Counted from the stretch's first letter, positions 1 through 7,445 are shown. The stretch: DNA of 8,569 nucleotides from Desulfobacterales bacterium (GCA_029934695.1 JAOZLU010000285.1:1-8569); one strand, 5' to 3'. Notes: generated by a model not told the origin, from the sequence alone. A program made the numbers and translations.

Positions 1-44
1 CGTTTTTCACTGCGTGAAAAATCGAAATCCTCCACCCACCCTAC
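1..44. repeat. REP-like repeat, copy 1 (cut by window edge)
   Basis: This 44-base block recurs exactly at 118-161. It carries a perfect hairpin, TTTTTCAC-tgc-GTGAAAAA, and ends in CTCCACCCACCCTAC, the same terminal motif as the repeats at the right edge of the window. The part that should pair with the CCCACC end lies to the left of the window, so the copy is partial. Confidence 0.85.
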
Positions 45-100
45 TGCTACTGCGGTCTGAAAGAATACCATCTGCCGTAATTTCGTTTGTGCGTTTATCA

Positions 101-161
101 AGGTGGGTTGCGGGTTTCGTTTTTCACTGCGTGAAAAATCGAAATCCTCCACCCACCCTAC
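101..161. repeat. REP-like palindromic repeat, complete copy
   Basis: The element runs from GGTGGGTTGCGGG to CTCCACCCACCCTAC. The outer arms GGTGGG/CCCACC and the inner arms GTTTCG/CGAAAT enclose the TTTTTCAC/GTGAAAAA hairpin, so the whole unit can fold as one long imperfect stem. It lies downstream of the minus-strand gene ending at 189 and could act as a transcript 3'-end stabiliser or terminator; that role is inference. The end motif matches the repeats at 8409-8546, so both belong to one family with different centres. REP families of this type are commonly spread by RAYT transposases, but no such gene is in the window. Confidence 0.8.
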
Positions 162-188
162 AACCCGGGATTTTCTTATGTGCGTATG

Positions 189-503
189 TCATCGGCGGGC
201 CGATGTCATGGGCCGCTTCTTTATGGCTCGCTTCCCCCGCGCTCTTGCAGGCAAAGGCCCTGCCCATACAATGTTTACAAATAGGGTCCCGTCAATTTTG
301 ATCAGATCCCCGATATTCTTCCCGGTCATACCGGAAGTATCACCGCCCACAAGTTCAATTTTCTGAGACTTGGCCAATTCTGTAATCGCCGCATCAAATT
401 CATCCCGATCCATTCCGGACATTTTCCTCAACAGGTCAATTCTGTGAGTCTTCCTGCTTTCCAGCCTGGTTGTGGCGATTTTGAGTATTTTCTCTTTGTC
501 CAT
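189..503 (-). CDS. Small protein, probable winged helix-turn-helix
   Basis: No family was recognised. From the chosen start the protein is 104 residues. Helical stretches at about 3-14, 20-27 (RIDLLRKM) and 32-45 (DRDEFDAAITELAK) are followed by a Gly-rich segment and two likely strands (about 48-80, ending LFVNIVW). This is the helix-helix-helix-wing order of a winged HTH domain, so DNA binding is inferred. Residues 85-104 form a very basic Arg/Lys tail. The start at 503 has CTGAGG six bases upstream; a longer reading from 572 (127 residues) would overlap the end of the ATPase gene and has no clear ribosome site. The gene follows the ATPase stop by 52 bases on the same strand, suggesting one transcript and a shared job. 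The tail lies next to the REP repeats and could have been altered by a rearrangement there. Confidence 0.72.
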   Translation of the reverse strand: MDKEKILKIATTRLESRKTHRIDLLRKMSGMDRDEFDAAITELAKSQKIELVGGDTSGMTGKNIGDLIKIDGTLFVNIVWAGPLPARARGKRAIKKRPMTSARR

Positions 504-555
504 ACATAACCTCAGGCAGAAACCCGGCTTTTCTCTCCCGGGAAGGATTCCCTTT

Positions 556-2451
556 TTATTCAGCATCTTCATCAGGCAAAGGCGCAGATGACCCTCCAGC
601 CGGAGATGCTCCTAAAGCTTTGCCGAAATCCCGAAAAACAGGATATTTTTTGCCATGAATTTTTTCCCGGATAAAGGAAGCAAATTCTGCGGAGGATACA
701 AATTTCACCTGTCTGCCAGCATCAAAAATGGTAAAGTCTCCCTCTTTGACTGCGTAGTTGAGCAACGCCAGTGCGTACCATCTTGCTGCCTGCTTATCAT
801 CCAAAAAAATAATATGTCCCCCGCATTCCATGAAATGTTCGAGCATTTCATTTGCGTCCGTCCATCGGGAAATCATTGGAAAAGCAGAGCGTGTGTCACG
901 GATATAGAAGGCTTTACCCGAGGGATGCCGGTTGAAAAAACTGATCCCCTCTCTGAGGCTGCGCTCCACAGAAGCATGGTTCTGTTCAATATCAATAATA
1001 AAAACAGCCTTGACCGGCTGAGAACCGGGCGACCGGATAATGCACATCATGTCAATATATTTTTCCTTATCCCCGGGACGGCTTAACGATTCGATATTAA
1101 ATTTGTTTTGGGGAGCATTGTGACCCAGAAAGAGTTCCAGGGTACGTCTCAGATGCTCACGATCCGGCTGACAGCGTTTAAAATCAGACAGGATATTCTG
1201 ATACAGGCTCTCAAACTCATCCTCCAACTGTTCAACGGAGGAAAGCGGTTCTGCCCGCCTTTTGTCAAGTATCGCCCTCAGCTGCCAGTTGGCCTGTGTG
1301 ATGATTTTCCCCGGGTTTTCAAGTCCGCTCTGAAATGTTTTGATCAACTCATGTTTATCAAACGGAAAAAGATCATTTTCCTGATCTTCCCCAAGCACAT
1401 AAGCCAGACGGCTCCGAATAAGTGCCAACGCCTGTTCAGGGGTACATCCCCCAATATCATAAGCATTGGTCTGAAGTTTGGAGACAACATGCTGATCCAA
1501 TTTTTTTTTGAACTTATTATTCCATTGAAGTGTTCTGAAGCAGGCAATGGGCAGCATGGCTTTGGCTGTATCCGCCAGGAACGCAACCATCTTTCCCAGA
1601 GAGTGAATCTGCTCGTCTGTTTCCAGATTTCCCAACTGATCAAAACATAAGATCATCAGTTGGCGGTAACGCGCCATGAGTACGCCGAGCGCATTCAGGA
1701 CACTGCGGGTTTCCTGTTCCAAAAACATGTCAGACCTGTTCTGTCGGCCCGGAACTCCGAGCAATGAAGTCTCTTCATCATCAATCACGCTCCCTTTGAG
1801 CCAGTTTACCGACGCGAGTCTCTTTTCCGGAATTCGATATTGAAACAGCACCTTCAGAAAGTTGTCAGGAAATTTGGGATATTCGAGGGTCATAAACTTG
1901 AGAGATATTTTCCCAACATATTCCAACACAGCCGGCGTCATCATATTATTTCTGAAAATATTTGTCGGATCTTTCAGGAGCTTGCTGAGAAATCTGGCGT
2001 GTTTCTGAAGATCTGAGGGCCGGAATATTTTTTCAATTTCTTCCTTAAAAATTTCTGCCAGAATTCTGTCAAGATGTGTCATGTCCGAAGCTTCATCCAT
2101 CGGGTGACAGAGATTGGCAATCACTTCCCGCAAAAGATACCGATAGGTCTGTCCCGGATCTTCAATGGGCTGAATATAAACAAAGGGGAATGGAGGTTCA
2201 AAGCGACTCCCGTACTCAAGTATCCTGCTGATGAGATGGGTCCTGCCGCTGCCCACTTCCCCGAGCACAAGACCGGCAATGCTCTGAGCGGGGTCGGCTG
2301 CTTTTTGCCTGATGAGTTGACAGAGCATTTCAAAAGCGTTTTCGTTCACGGATTCAACATCCGGATATTTGCCTTCCCGAGGGTCTCCGACACTGGACGA
2401 AGTAAAAGGATTTTTTTCCTTTAATATATTCAGTTTTTCATCACGGTTCAT
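556..2451 (-). CDS. AAA+/STAND-like P-loop ATPase with unusual Walker motifs
   Basis: The 631-residue protein has an N-terminal lead (NPFTSSSVGDP, residues 14-24) and then a P-loop, GEVGSGRT, at 64-71. The usual Walker A lysine is arginine (R70, codon AGG). A hydrophobic strand LMILCFDQ (265-272) fits Walker B, with Gln where the catalytic Glu often sits. A conserved-looking TPEQALALIRSRL segment (337-349) resembles the lid region of ORC/STAND-like ATPases. The C-terminal part (about 440-600) is a separate alpha/beta domain; KAVFIIDIEQ (481-490), a helix, then KAFYIRD (513-519) is reminiscent of a PD-(D/E)XK-like core, but no lysine completes the motif, so nuclease activity is not supported. 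No signal peptide or membrane segment is visible, so it is probably cytoplasmic. It is the first gene of a two-gene unit with the winged-helix gene at 189-503. Start: ATG at 2451, with GGGGAAGAG just upstream. A defence, partition or regulatory role is possible but unproven. Confidence 0.9.
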   Translation of the reverse strand: MNRDEKLNILKEKNPFTSSSVGDPREGKYPDVESVNENAFEMLCQLIRQKAADPAQSIAGLVLGEVGSGRTHLISRILEYGSRFEPPFPFVYIQPIEDPGQTYRYLLREVIANLCHPMDEASDMTHLDRILAEIFKEEIEKIFRPSDLQKHARFLSKLLKDPTNIFRNNMMTPAVLEYVGKISLKFMTLEYPKFPDNFLKVLFQYRIPEKRLASVNWLKGSVIDDEETSLLGVPGRQNRSDMFLEQETRSVLNALGVLMARYRQLMILCFDQLGNLETDEQIHSLGKMVAFLADTAKAMLPIACFRTLQWNNKFKKKLDQHVVSKLQTNAYDIGGCTPEQALALIRSRLAYVLGEDQENDLFPFDKHELIKTFQSGLENPGKIITQANWQLRAILDKRRAEPLSSVEQLEDEFESLYQNILSDFKRCQPDREHLRRTLELFLGHNAPQNKFNIESLSRPGDKEKYIDMMCIIRSPGSQPVKAVFIIDIEQNHASVERSLREGISFFNRHPSGKAFYIRDTRSAFPMISRWTDANEMLEHFMECGGHIIFLDDKQAARWYALALLNYAVKEGDFTIFDAGRQVKFVSSAEFASFIREKIHGKKYPVFRDFGKALGASPAGGSSAPLPDEDAE

Positions 2452-2589
2452 TCTCTTCCCCGGTCACAGTGATGCAAAGCGCGCCTTTTTCACCCGCGAA
2501 ACAAATCTGTTTTTCATTTTCAGTCATTATGTAAGGGATAGCCGTCTTCAAGCTGAATGGCATAAATTCCGGGCAAAAATTGTCAGTCA

Positions 2590-2680
2590 TAGGTTATTGC
2601 AATTTAATGAAATCAGTGCTGATATTTTCCGGTCTGGCTCCTGCCATTGAATAATTTCAGACAGTTGCGGACAGACTTCC
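2590..2680. repeat. Interspersed repeat family, copy A
   Basis: This copy shares TGAAATCAGTG and, further on, TGAATAATTTCAGAC plus GGACAG with the copy at 5351-5434, in the same order and spacing. The left part is diverged, and the GTAAGTT/AACTTAC hairpin seen in the other two copies is lost here. It is probably a decayed non-coding mobile or palindromic element. Confidence 0.65.
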
Positions 2681-2718
2681 AGAACAATTTGCAAAATTGT
2701 TCCACAGTCAACTTTTCC

Positions 2719-2850
2719 ATTGTGAGCCGCAGATGAACGCGGACGGACTGTCTGTCGCGGACTCATCCGCGTTCATCCGTGGTCATCCGCGGTTTGTAAA
2801 AGTTGTTCTCCCAAGAAAAAATTCCGAAAAATTTTTGGCCGGGTACTTAT
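2719..2850. repeat. Left arm of a large inverted repeat
   Basis: Read in reverse complement, 3122-3232 matches this stretch over nearly its whole length. Both share ATTGTGA.CCGCAGATGAACGC at the outer end, a GTTCATCCGTGG block, an AAAAAATTCC/AAAAAATCCC block and the inner end TACTTAT. This arm carries about 20 extra bases, including a second TCATCCG unit. The GATGAACGC/GCGTTCATC words are themselves palindromic within each arm. Confidence 0.8.
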
Positions 2851-2948
2851 GTAAAATTAGCAATTTTTGTGAGGATTGTAAAGGGATAACTGCTCATTAA
2901 AGAATTTGCATTTGCGGGATGAATGACAACTTGCAACAACTCGTCATT

Positions 2949-3074
2949 CGTAAGTTTTCGTAACTTACTGAAATCAGTGATGCTGCCATCTGCTGTTGAA
3001 TGATTTCTGCGGCTTTTTACTGTCGGGATGCTGCCATCTGCTGTTGAATGATTTCTGCGGCTTTTTACTGTCGG
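2949..3074. repeat. Interspersed repeat family, copy B, with internal tandem
   Basis: The copy starts with a perfect hairpin, GTAAGTT (2950-2956), loop TTCGT, AACTTAC (2962-2968), followed by TGAAATCAGTGATGCTG as in copy C. Its 3' half is then duplicated exactly as the 48-bp tandem at 2979-3074. Confidence 0.8.
2979..3074. repeat. 48-bp tandem duplication, two identical units
   Basis: Units 2979-3026 and 3027-3074 are identical, each beginning GATGCTGCCATCTGC and ending TTTTTACTGTCGG. Perfect identity indicates a recent duplication. Because 48 is a multiple of three, frames through it stay open and give a false repeat-containing ORF on the minus strand. Confidence 0.95.
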
Positions 3075-3079
3075 GGATT

Positions 3080-3345
3080 TGTGTACAGGACAAAAAAATT
3101 CAGATTTTCGGACAGCCTTTAATAAGTATCTGACCAAAAGTTTTCCGGGATTTTTTTCTGGGAAAACAGCTTCCACAAACCACGGATGAACGCTGATGAG
3201 TCCACCGTCTGCGTTCATCTGCGGTTCACAATATGCAAATACCTTAAAACATATGGCCAATTACTTATCGGATGGTCAGATGATTCTGTCTGAAATACCC
3301 ATACTCAGTAATATCAGCACATTGTCATTTTTTGTCCTGTACACA
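3080..3345. repeat. Exact 18-bp inverted pair flanking a repeat arm
   Basis: TGTGTACAGGACAAAAAA at 3080-3097 is the exact reverse complement of 3328-3345. The pair brackets about 230 bases that include the right arm of the larger inverted repeat (3122-3232). The arms could be ends of a small mobile element, or parts of two opposed copies of another repeat; no target-site duplication is evident to me. Confidence 0.7.
3122..3232. repeat. Right arm of a large inverted repeat
   Basis: This is the reverse-complement partner of 2719-2850, separated from it by about 270 bases. It is shorter by an internal deletion relative to the left arm but preserves both ends. Together the arms could form a large cruciform or be two opposed copies of one interspersed element. 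Confidence 0.8.
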
Positions 3346-3422
3346 GGTCGGAATTTAAAAGCGTGTGATCAAAATGAATGTCAGATTTTCTGAAGGCTCA
3401 AATTAAAATCAGGTGGGTAATT

Positions 3423-3734
<312 letters not shown>

Positions 3735-3886
3735 GTCTGAATGTAAATAGATGTGTATCACATTTTTTTTTATAAGTCCATAAAAAAAATAAAAATATGT
3801 CCAATAAATTTATTTTTATTTTAACATTCTGAAATAAAAGTTTTTTCCTGCCCGTCCGGCAAAGAATGAAAATCCCTCTGACCTTC

Positions 3887-3981
3887 AACTTTTCACTTTT
3901 CACTTTTTATTTTTCACTTTTCATTTTTCATTTTTTATTTTTCACTTTTCATTTTTTATTTTTCACTTTTCATTTTCAACT
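3887..3981. repeat. T-rich low-complexity repeat
   Basis: About 95 bases are built from reiterated words such as TTTTCAC, TTTTCAT and TTTTTTATT. A unit of roughly 27 bases (TTTTCATTTTTTATT joined to TTTTCAC) is repeated at least twice. This is slippage-prone sequence; on the other strand it would be an A-rich, G-spaced tract. Confidence 0.8.
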
Positions 3982-4089
3982 TTCCGCCTGCCTGAGTTAC
4001 ATTCAAAATATATTTAAATCATTATAGCCCATTCGATAGCAGTTTTATAAGGATACTGATCAGAGAATGAAAATACAGAACAAATTTTC

Positions 4090-4118
4090 TTGAAAATGTC
4101 AGCGTTCTCTGATATGAT
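4090..4118 (+). promoter_or_regulatory. Candidate sigma-70-type promoter upstream of rpoH
   Basis: TTGAAA (4090-4095) and TATGAT (4113-4118) are separated by exactly 17 bases; each differs from the consensus hexamer by one or two bases. Transcription would start near 4125, leaving a leader of about 280 nt before the rpoH start codon. The leader includes a small inverted pair GTCTG/CAGAC near 4310-4326. Promoter activity is inferred from sequence only. Confidence 0.5.
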
Positions 4119-4405
4119 TATTTTTGATTTTAGCCGACTTCGCGGAATAAATCTTGGATATGCTGAAATTACACCAAATAATTTGAGAACCGTGTCACCC
4201 TCCGGACAGATGATTCAAGGTATTCTCAATAATTTCAGATTTTTTTATGAAGCATCCGAAGGATTCGGGTTTCATATATGCCTGTCCTGTTTGCCTTATC
4301 TGTTGAGCGTCTGAAAATTCCAGACTTAAAACACAGTTTTATAAGTTAAGGATAACAGAAAAACAAGAAATTTCTTAAATAACCGAATGAAAAAGGTGTT
4401 ACCGT

Positions 4406-5305
4406 ATGGGGAAAGATGCCAATAAATCAGCAGGTCGTTCCTCTGACAAAGCGATTGTGAAGTTTGACCCTTTGCAGCGATATCTGGCTGAGGTGAGTCA
4501 GTACAAACTCCTGACCAGAGAGGAAGAAAAAAAGCTTGCCCTGAAAGTATGGGAAGAGAGTGACAGGGATTCCGCTTATAATCTGGTGACCTCCAATCTG
4601 AGGCTTGTCGTAAAGATTGCTCTGGAATTCCAGAGGGTGTGGATGCAGAATCTTCTGGACCTGATTCAGGAGGGAAATATAGGACTGATGCAGGCAGTCA
4701 AAAAATTTGATCCATATAAAAATGTCAAATTTTCATATTACGCGTCGTTCTGGATAAAGGCATATATTCTCAAATTCATCATGGACAACTGGCGCCTTGT
4801 GAAAATCGGAACAACTCAGGGGCAGCGAAAACTTTTTTTCAAATTAAAAAAGGAAAAGCAGAAACTGATTGATCAGGGGTTTGATCCCAAACCCAAGCTT
4901 CTTTCGGAAAGGCTGGGCGTATCTGAACGTGAAATTGTGGATATGGATCAGCGCCTTGACGGCTGGGACGTTTCTCTGGATGCCCCTTTAAAAGAGGATT
5001 CAGCTACTGAGCGAATCGACTTTTTAAGTATGTCTGCCGAATCCGCAGAGGACAAAGTGGCAAAAAAGGAGATGGATGCCCTTCTTCACGATAAAATTGT
5101 AGTATTCAGAAAAAAACTGAGCAAGAGAGAGCTTGAGATATTCAATCAGCGTATTTTCTCAGACAGCCCTTCAACACTTCAGGAAATCGGAGACCGTTAT
5201 GGAATATCACGGGAACGGGTCCGTCAGGTGGAAAAGAATATTGTTGATAAGATGAGGGAATTTTTCAGGCAGGAAGTAAGCGATTTTGATTCATACATTG
5301 ACTGA
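4406..5305 (+). CDS. rpoH: RNA polymerase sigma factor, RpoH (sigma-32) type
   Basis: This 299-residue sigma-70-family protein directs RNA polymerase core to a specific promoter class, by family the heat-shock genes. An N-terminal FDPLQRYLAEVSQYKLLTRE segment (20-39) leads into region 2, with the core-binding motif DLIQEGNIGLMQAVKKFDP (85-103) and the -10 recognising helix FSYYASFWIKAYILKF (109-124). The RpoH-box-like QRKLFFKL (140-147), typical of sigma-32 and tied to FtsH/DnaK control in enterobacteria, supports RpoH over RpoD or RpoS. Region 3 follows (about 145-190). Region 4.2 shows the HTH STLQEIGDRYGISRERVRQVEKNI (256-279). Length fits RpoH, which lacks region 1.1. Start: ATG at 4406 with AAGGTG seven bases upstream. 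It stands alone between long spacers. The acidic, Ser-rich stretch at 195-218 is a likely variable linker. A specialised alternative-sigma role is possible. Confidence 0.93.
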   Translation: MGKDANKSAGRSSDKAIVKFDPLQRYLAEVSQYKLLTREEEKKLALKVWEESDRDSAYNLVTSNLRLVVKIALEFQRVWMQNLLDLIQEGNIGLMQAVKKFDPYKNVKFSYYASFWIKAYILKFIMDNWRLVKIGTTQGQRKLFFKLKKEKQKLIDQGFDPKPKLLSERLGVSEREIVDMDQRLDGWDVSLDAPLKEDSATERIDFLSMSAESAEDKVAKKEMDALLHDKIVVFRKKLSKRELEIFNQRIFSDSPSTLQEIGDRYGISRERVRQVEKNIVDKMREFFRQEVSDFDSYID

Positions 5306-5617
5306 GAGATTGAAGAATCAGGGCAAAGAATTATTTCCCAATCCGTCAGCCGTAAGTTCTCGCAACTTACTGAAATCAGTGATGCTGGACTGACATTTGC
5401 CGCTGAATAATTTCAGACGGTTAAGGACAGCTTCACGGCCAAGGTTTTCAGAAAAGCCGGGTTTCTTTCCCTTTTCCCCGAAATGACGGGCGAGTGGGGA
5501 CCACCCGGTTTTTATCACAAGTGTTTATTTTGAATGTTTGCATAAAATCAACGGGTTACATATTTTTTCTGTGGCATGTCCGCAAATATAAAAAAATAAC
5601 ACAGGATATTGGAAAAA
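5306..5617. other. Spacer between rpoH and the TPR gene
   Basis: The spacer contains repeat copy C (5351-5434) and then non-coding sequence. CCGGGT (about 5457) and ACCCGG followed by TTTTT (about 5503-5514) form an inverted pair with a long loop, a weak terminator candidate for rpoH. Further on, TTGCAT (5538-5543), 17 bases, then TATTTT (5561-5566) is a poor but correctly spaced promoter candidate for the TPR gene. No gene is visible. Confidence 0.5.
5351..5434. repeat. Interspersed repeat family, copy C
   Basis: The copy begins with a hairpin, GTAAGTT (5352-5358), loop CTCGC, AACTTAC (5364-5370), then TGAAATCAGTGATGCTG as in copy B and TGAATAATTTCAGAC as in copy A. Copies B and C keep the same 7-bp stem while loop bases differ (TTCGT against CTCGC), which suggests the stem matters. 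It lies about 45 bases after the rpoH stop, so it may sit in the rpoH transcript 3' end. Confidence 0.75.
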
Positions 5618-7414
5618 ATGAAAAATAACTTTTTGAAATTAGCTGTCTTTATTGTGACGCTGGCATTGAATCAGGTGCTTTTTTCAGGTTGCGTGTCAAA
5701 TAAAAAGATAGAAAAAAAGGTGGAAGCACCGCCTGTGATTAAGGTGGCGCCTTCACCCAAAATTGAACAGAAGGATGATAAAACGCCGCCTGCTTCTTTG
5801 GTACCGACGGCTTTTTTTGAACCTGACGGTCGGTATTATTATTATATGGAAGCTCAGTTGCAAAGAAAAAAAGGCAACACGGATGAGGCTGTTGACTACA
5901 TCAGAAAAGCAATAGAAAGTGATCCGGAGTCTTCATATTTACAAAGAGAGCTGGCAGACCTCTATTTACGTCAGAATGACAGCCAGAATGCGTTAATTGT
6001 TGTCAAAAAGATGATAGAAAAAAATCCGGACAGCCTGGAAGCCCTGATTGTCTATGGAAAGTTGAAGCAGGGACTGAAGCAGACAGACGGGGCCCGGGAA
6101 GCTTATGAGAAAGTTCTTGCAAAGGATCCGAAACAAAAAGATATCTATCTGCTCCTTGGCGGCCTGTATTTTGAAGAAGGATATCTGGCCGATGCATTCC
6201 GGGTATATGAGCGACTGATTCAGCATTTCCCTGAATCGTATGCAGGACATTTTTTTCTTGGAAAAATTCATGTAAGACGAGGCAATTTAATTGAGGCTGA
6301 AAGGGAATTTCATAAAACCCTGAATCTGGAGCCTGACCTTGAGGAACCCCAGTTTGAGCTGTTGAATATTTACGAAATTCAGGGAAAGAAGAAATCAGTT
6401 GTTCATCTGTATGAGGATATCCTTGAAGATGATCCTGACAATATAAGAGCCATGATGGGGCTTGCCTATTTTCATCACAAAACCGGCATGTCAGAGGATG
6501 CTGAAGAACTGCTCATGGAACTGGGTCTGAGAAGCGTCTCTGATCCTGAAGTTATCAGAAAAGTGGTTCAGAATTATGTTGACCAGAAAAAATATGACGC
6601 TGCCATCACCATCCTTGAAGGAATGTTAAAGGGATCTCCGGATAATTCAGATATTCATTATGCCGCAGGTATCGCCTTTGACGGAATTAAAGATGACGAG
6701 ATGGCGATCAGGCACTTTAAAAAGGTGTCGCCAGATTCCACGTTCTATAATAACGCTGCGATTCATATCTCTTTTTTATATCAGGAAATGGGAGAAATTG
6801 AGGAAGCCATACGTTTTTTAAAAAGCGTTATTGAAAAAGTGCCTGACAATCCGGAATTCATGGTCTATCTGGGCGCATTTTATGAAGAGGCCGAGGAATA
6901 CCGGAAGGCTGTGGAAACGCTTAAAAAAGGTCTTGAAACTGATCCTGAGAACGCCAGGCTCTATTTTCGCATGGGGGTTGTCTATGACAAATGGGAAAAA
7001 AAAGAAAAAAGCATGGAATCCATGAAAGAAGCCATACGGCTTGACCCTCAGAATGCCAATGCATTGAATTATCTCGGATACACTTATGCGGATTTGGGAC
7101 AAAATCTGGATGAGGCCGAGCGTCTCATCAGGAAAGCCCTGAAATACAAACCTGATGACGGCTACATTATGGACAGTCTGGGATGGGTCTATTTTAAAAA
7201 AGGACTTTTCCACAGGGCCGTCAGGATTCTTGAAGACGCTGTCCGTCTGGTTCCTGACGATCCGATCATACTGGAACACCTCGGAGATGCCTATCTGAAA
7301 ATACATGAGAAGGCAAAAGCGATTGAATTTTATAAAAAATCCCTTTCAGAAAGGGAGACGGACAAAGAGAGCCTTGAAAAAAAACTTCGGGAATTGACCG
7401 GGAGAAAGTTTTAG
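5618..7414 (+). CDS. TPR-repeat lipoprotein (about 15 TPR units)
   Basis: The protein is 598 residues from the ATG at 5618. An upstream in-frame TTG at 5609 is only two bases from AGGA, so the ATG is preferred. Residues 1-24 are a lipoprotein signal peptide (basic start, hydrophobic core, LFSG) with the lipidated Cys at 25 followed by Val, a residue compatible with outer-membrane sorting. A Lys/Pro-rich linker (about 30-70) leads into some 15 consecutive 34-residue tetratricopeptide repeats to the C-terminus, many with the A.....G..L.Y...G....A......A....P pattern. The final units (ALNYLGYTYAD, DSLGWVYFKKG, LEHLGDAYLK) match a widely conserved proteobacterial TPR lipoprotein family often found beside lolB and ispE. 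TPR arrays bind protein partners, so a scaffold role in envelope biogenesis is likely; no catalytic motif is present. The LolB-like gene follows after about 150 bases. Confidence 0.92.
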   Translation: MKNNFLKLAVFIVTLALNQVLFSGCVSNKKIEKKVEAPPVIKVAPSPKIEQKDDKTPPASLVPTAFFEPDGRYYYYMEAQLQRKKGNTDEAVDYIRKAIESDPESSYLQRELADLYLRQNDSQNALIVVKKMIEKNPDSLEALIVYGKLKQGLKQTDGAREAYEKVLAKDPKQKDIYLLLGGLYFEEGYLADAFRVYERLIQHFPESYAGHFFLGKIHVRRGNLIEAEREFHKTLNLEPDLEEPQFELLNIYEIQGKKKSVVHLYEDILEDDPDNIRAMMGLAYFHHKTGMSEDAEELLMELGLRSVSDPEVIRKVVQNYVDQKKYDAAITILEGMLKGSPDNSDIHYAAGIAFDGIKDDEMAIRHFKKVSPDSTFYNNAAIHISFLYQEMGEIEEAIRFLKSVIEKVPDNPEFMVYLGAFYEEAEEYRKAVETLKKGLETDPENARLYFRMGVVYDKWEKKEKSMESMKEAIRLDPQNANALNYLGYTYADLGQNLDEAERLIRKALKYKPDDGYIMDSLGWVYFKKGLFHRAVRILEDAVRLVPDDPIILEHLGDAYLKIHEKAKAIEFYKKSLSERETDKESLEKKLRELTGRKF

Positions 7415-7445
7415 CATCCAAAATTAATCAACTGAGGAATCATAA

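Larger units (their letters stand above)
2452..3422. other. Gene-free, repeat-rich intergenic region
   Basis: I find no credible gene in these 970 bases. Open frames here are short and are built from repeats; one minus-strand frame simply translates the 48-bp tandem twice. The region contains a copy of an interspersed repeat (2590-2680), a large inverted repeat pair (2719-2850 and 3122-3232), a second repeat copy with a tandem duplication (2949-3074), and a further exact inverted pair (3080-3097 and 3328-3345). The promoter of the ATPase gene must lie in the right-hand vicinity of 2452-2600; I see no convincing -35/-10 pair. Confidence 0.75.
3735..4405. other. AT-rich spacer between tRNA-Arg and rpoH
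   Basis: No convincing gene was found. A short plus-strand frame beginning with TTG at 4090 (74 codons) overlaps the candidate promoter, has no ribosome site and no recognisable features. The spacer holds the upstream region of the minus-strand tRNA (a small palindrome ATGTG-ATA-CACAT lies about 20 bases upstream of the tRNA), the T-rich low-complexity repeat at 3887-3981 and a candidate promoter at 4090-4118. Confidence 0.7.

Noticed and set aside
14..366. Short plus-strand frames at the left edge
   Set aside because: They translate the REP repeat (the peptide KNRNPPPTL occurs twice) and overlap the minus-strand small gene.
556..850. PD-(D/E)XK nuclease domain at the ATPase C-terminus
   Set aside because: The strand-helix-strand order fits loosely but the lysine of the motif is missing and no convincing catalytic set is visible; kept only as a remark.
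655..1650. Plus-strand open frames of 143 and 180 codons
   Set aside because: They are shadows of the 631-residue minus-strand ATPase gene, which has clear motifs and a ribosome site.
2847..3260. Minus-strand open frame of 137 codons
   Set aside because: It is composed of interspersed repeats and the 48-bp tandem translated twice; no ribosome site and no protein-like composition.
3380..3400. Rho-independent terminator after the tRNA
   Set aside because: The TCAGA/TCTGA stem is only five pairs, AT-rich, and is not followed by a proper T run on the minus strand.
4090..4314. Plus-strand open frame of 74 codons upstream of rpoH
   Set aside because: It begins with TTG inside the candidate -35 box, has no ribosome site and no recognisable sequence features.
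6818..7306. Minus-strand open frame of 162 codons
   Set aside because: It is antisense to the TPR array; repeated TPR codons leave the opposite strand open.
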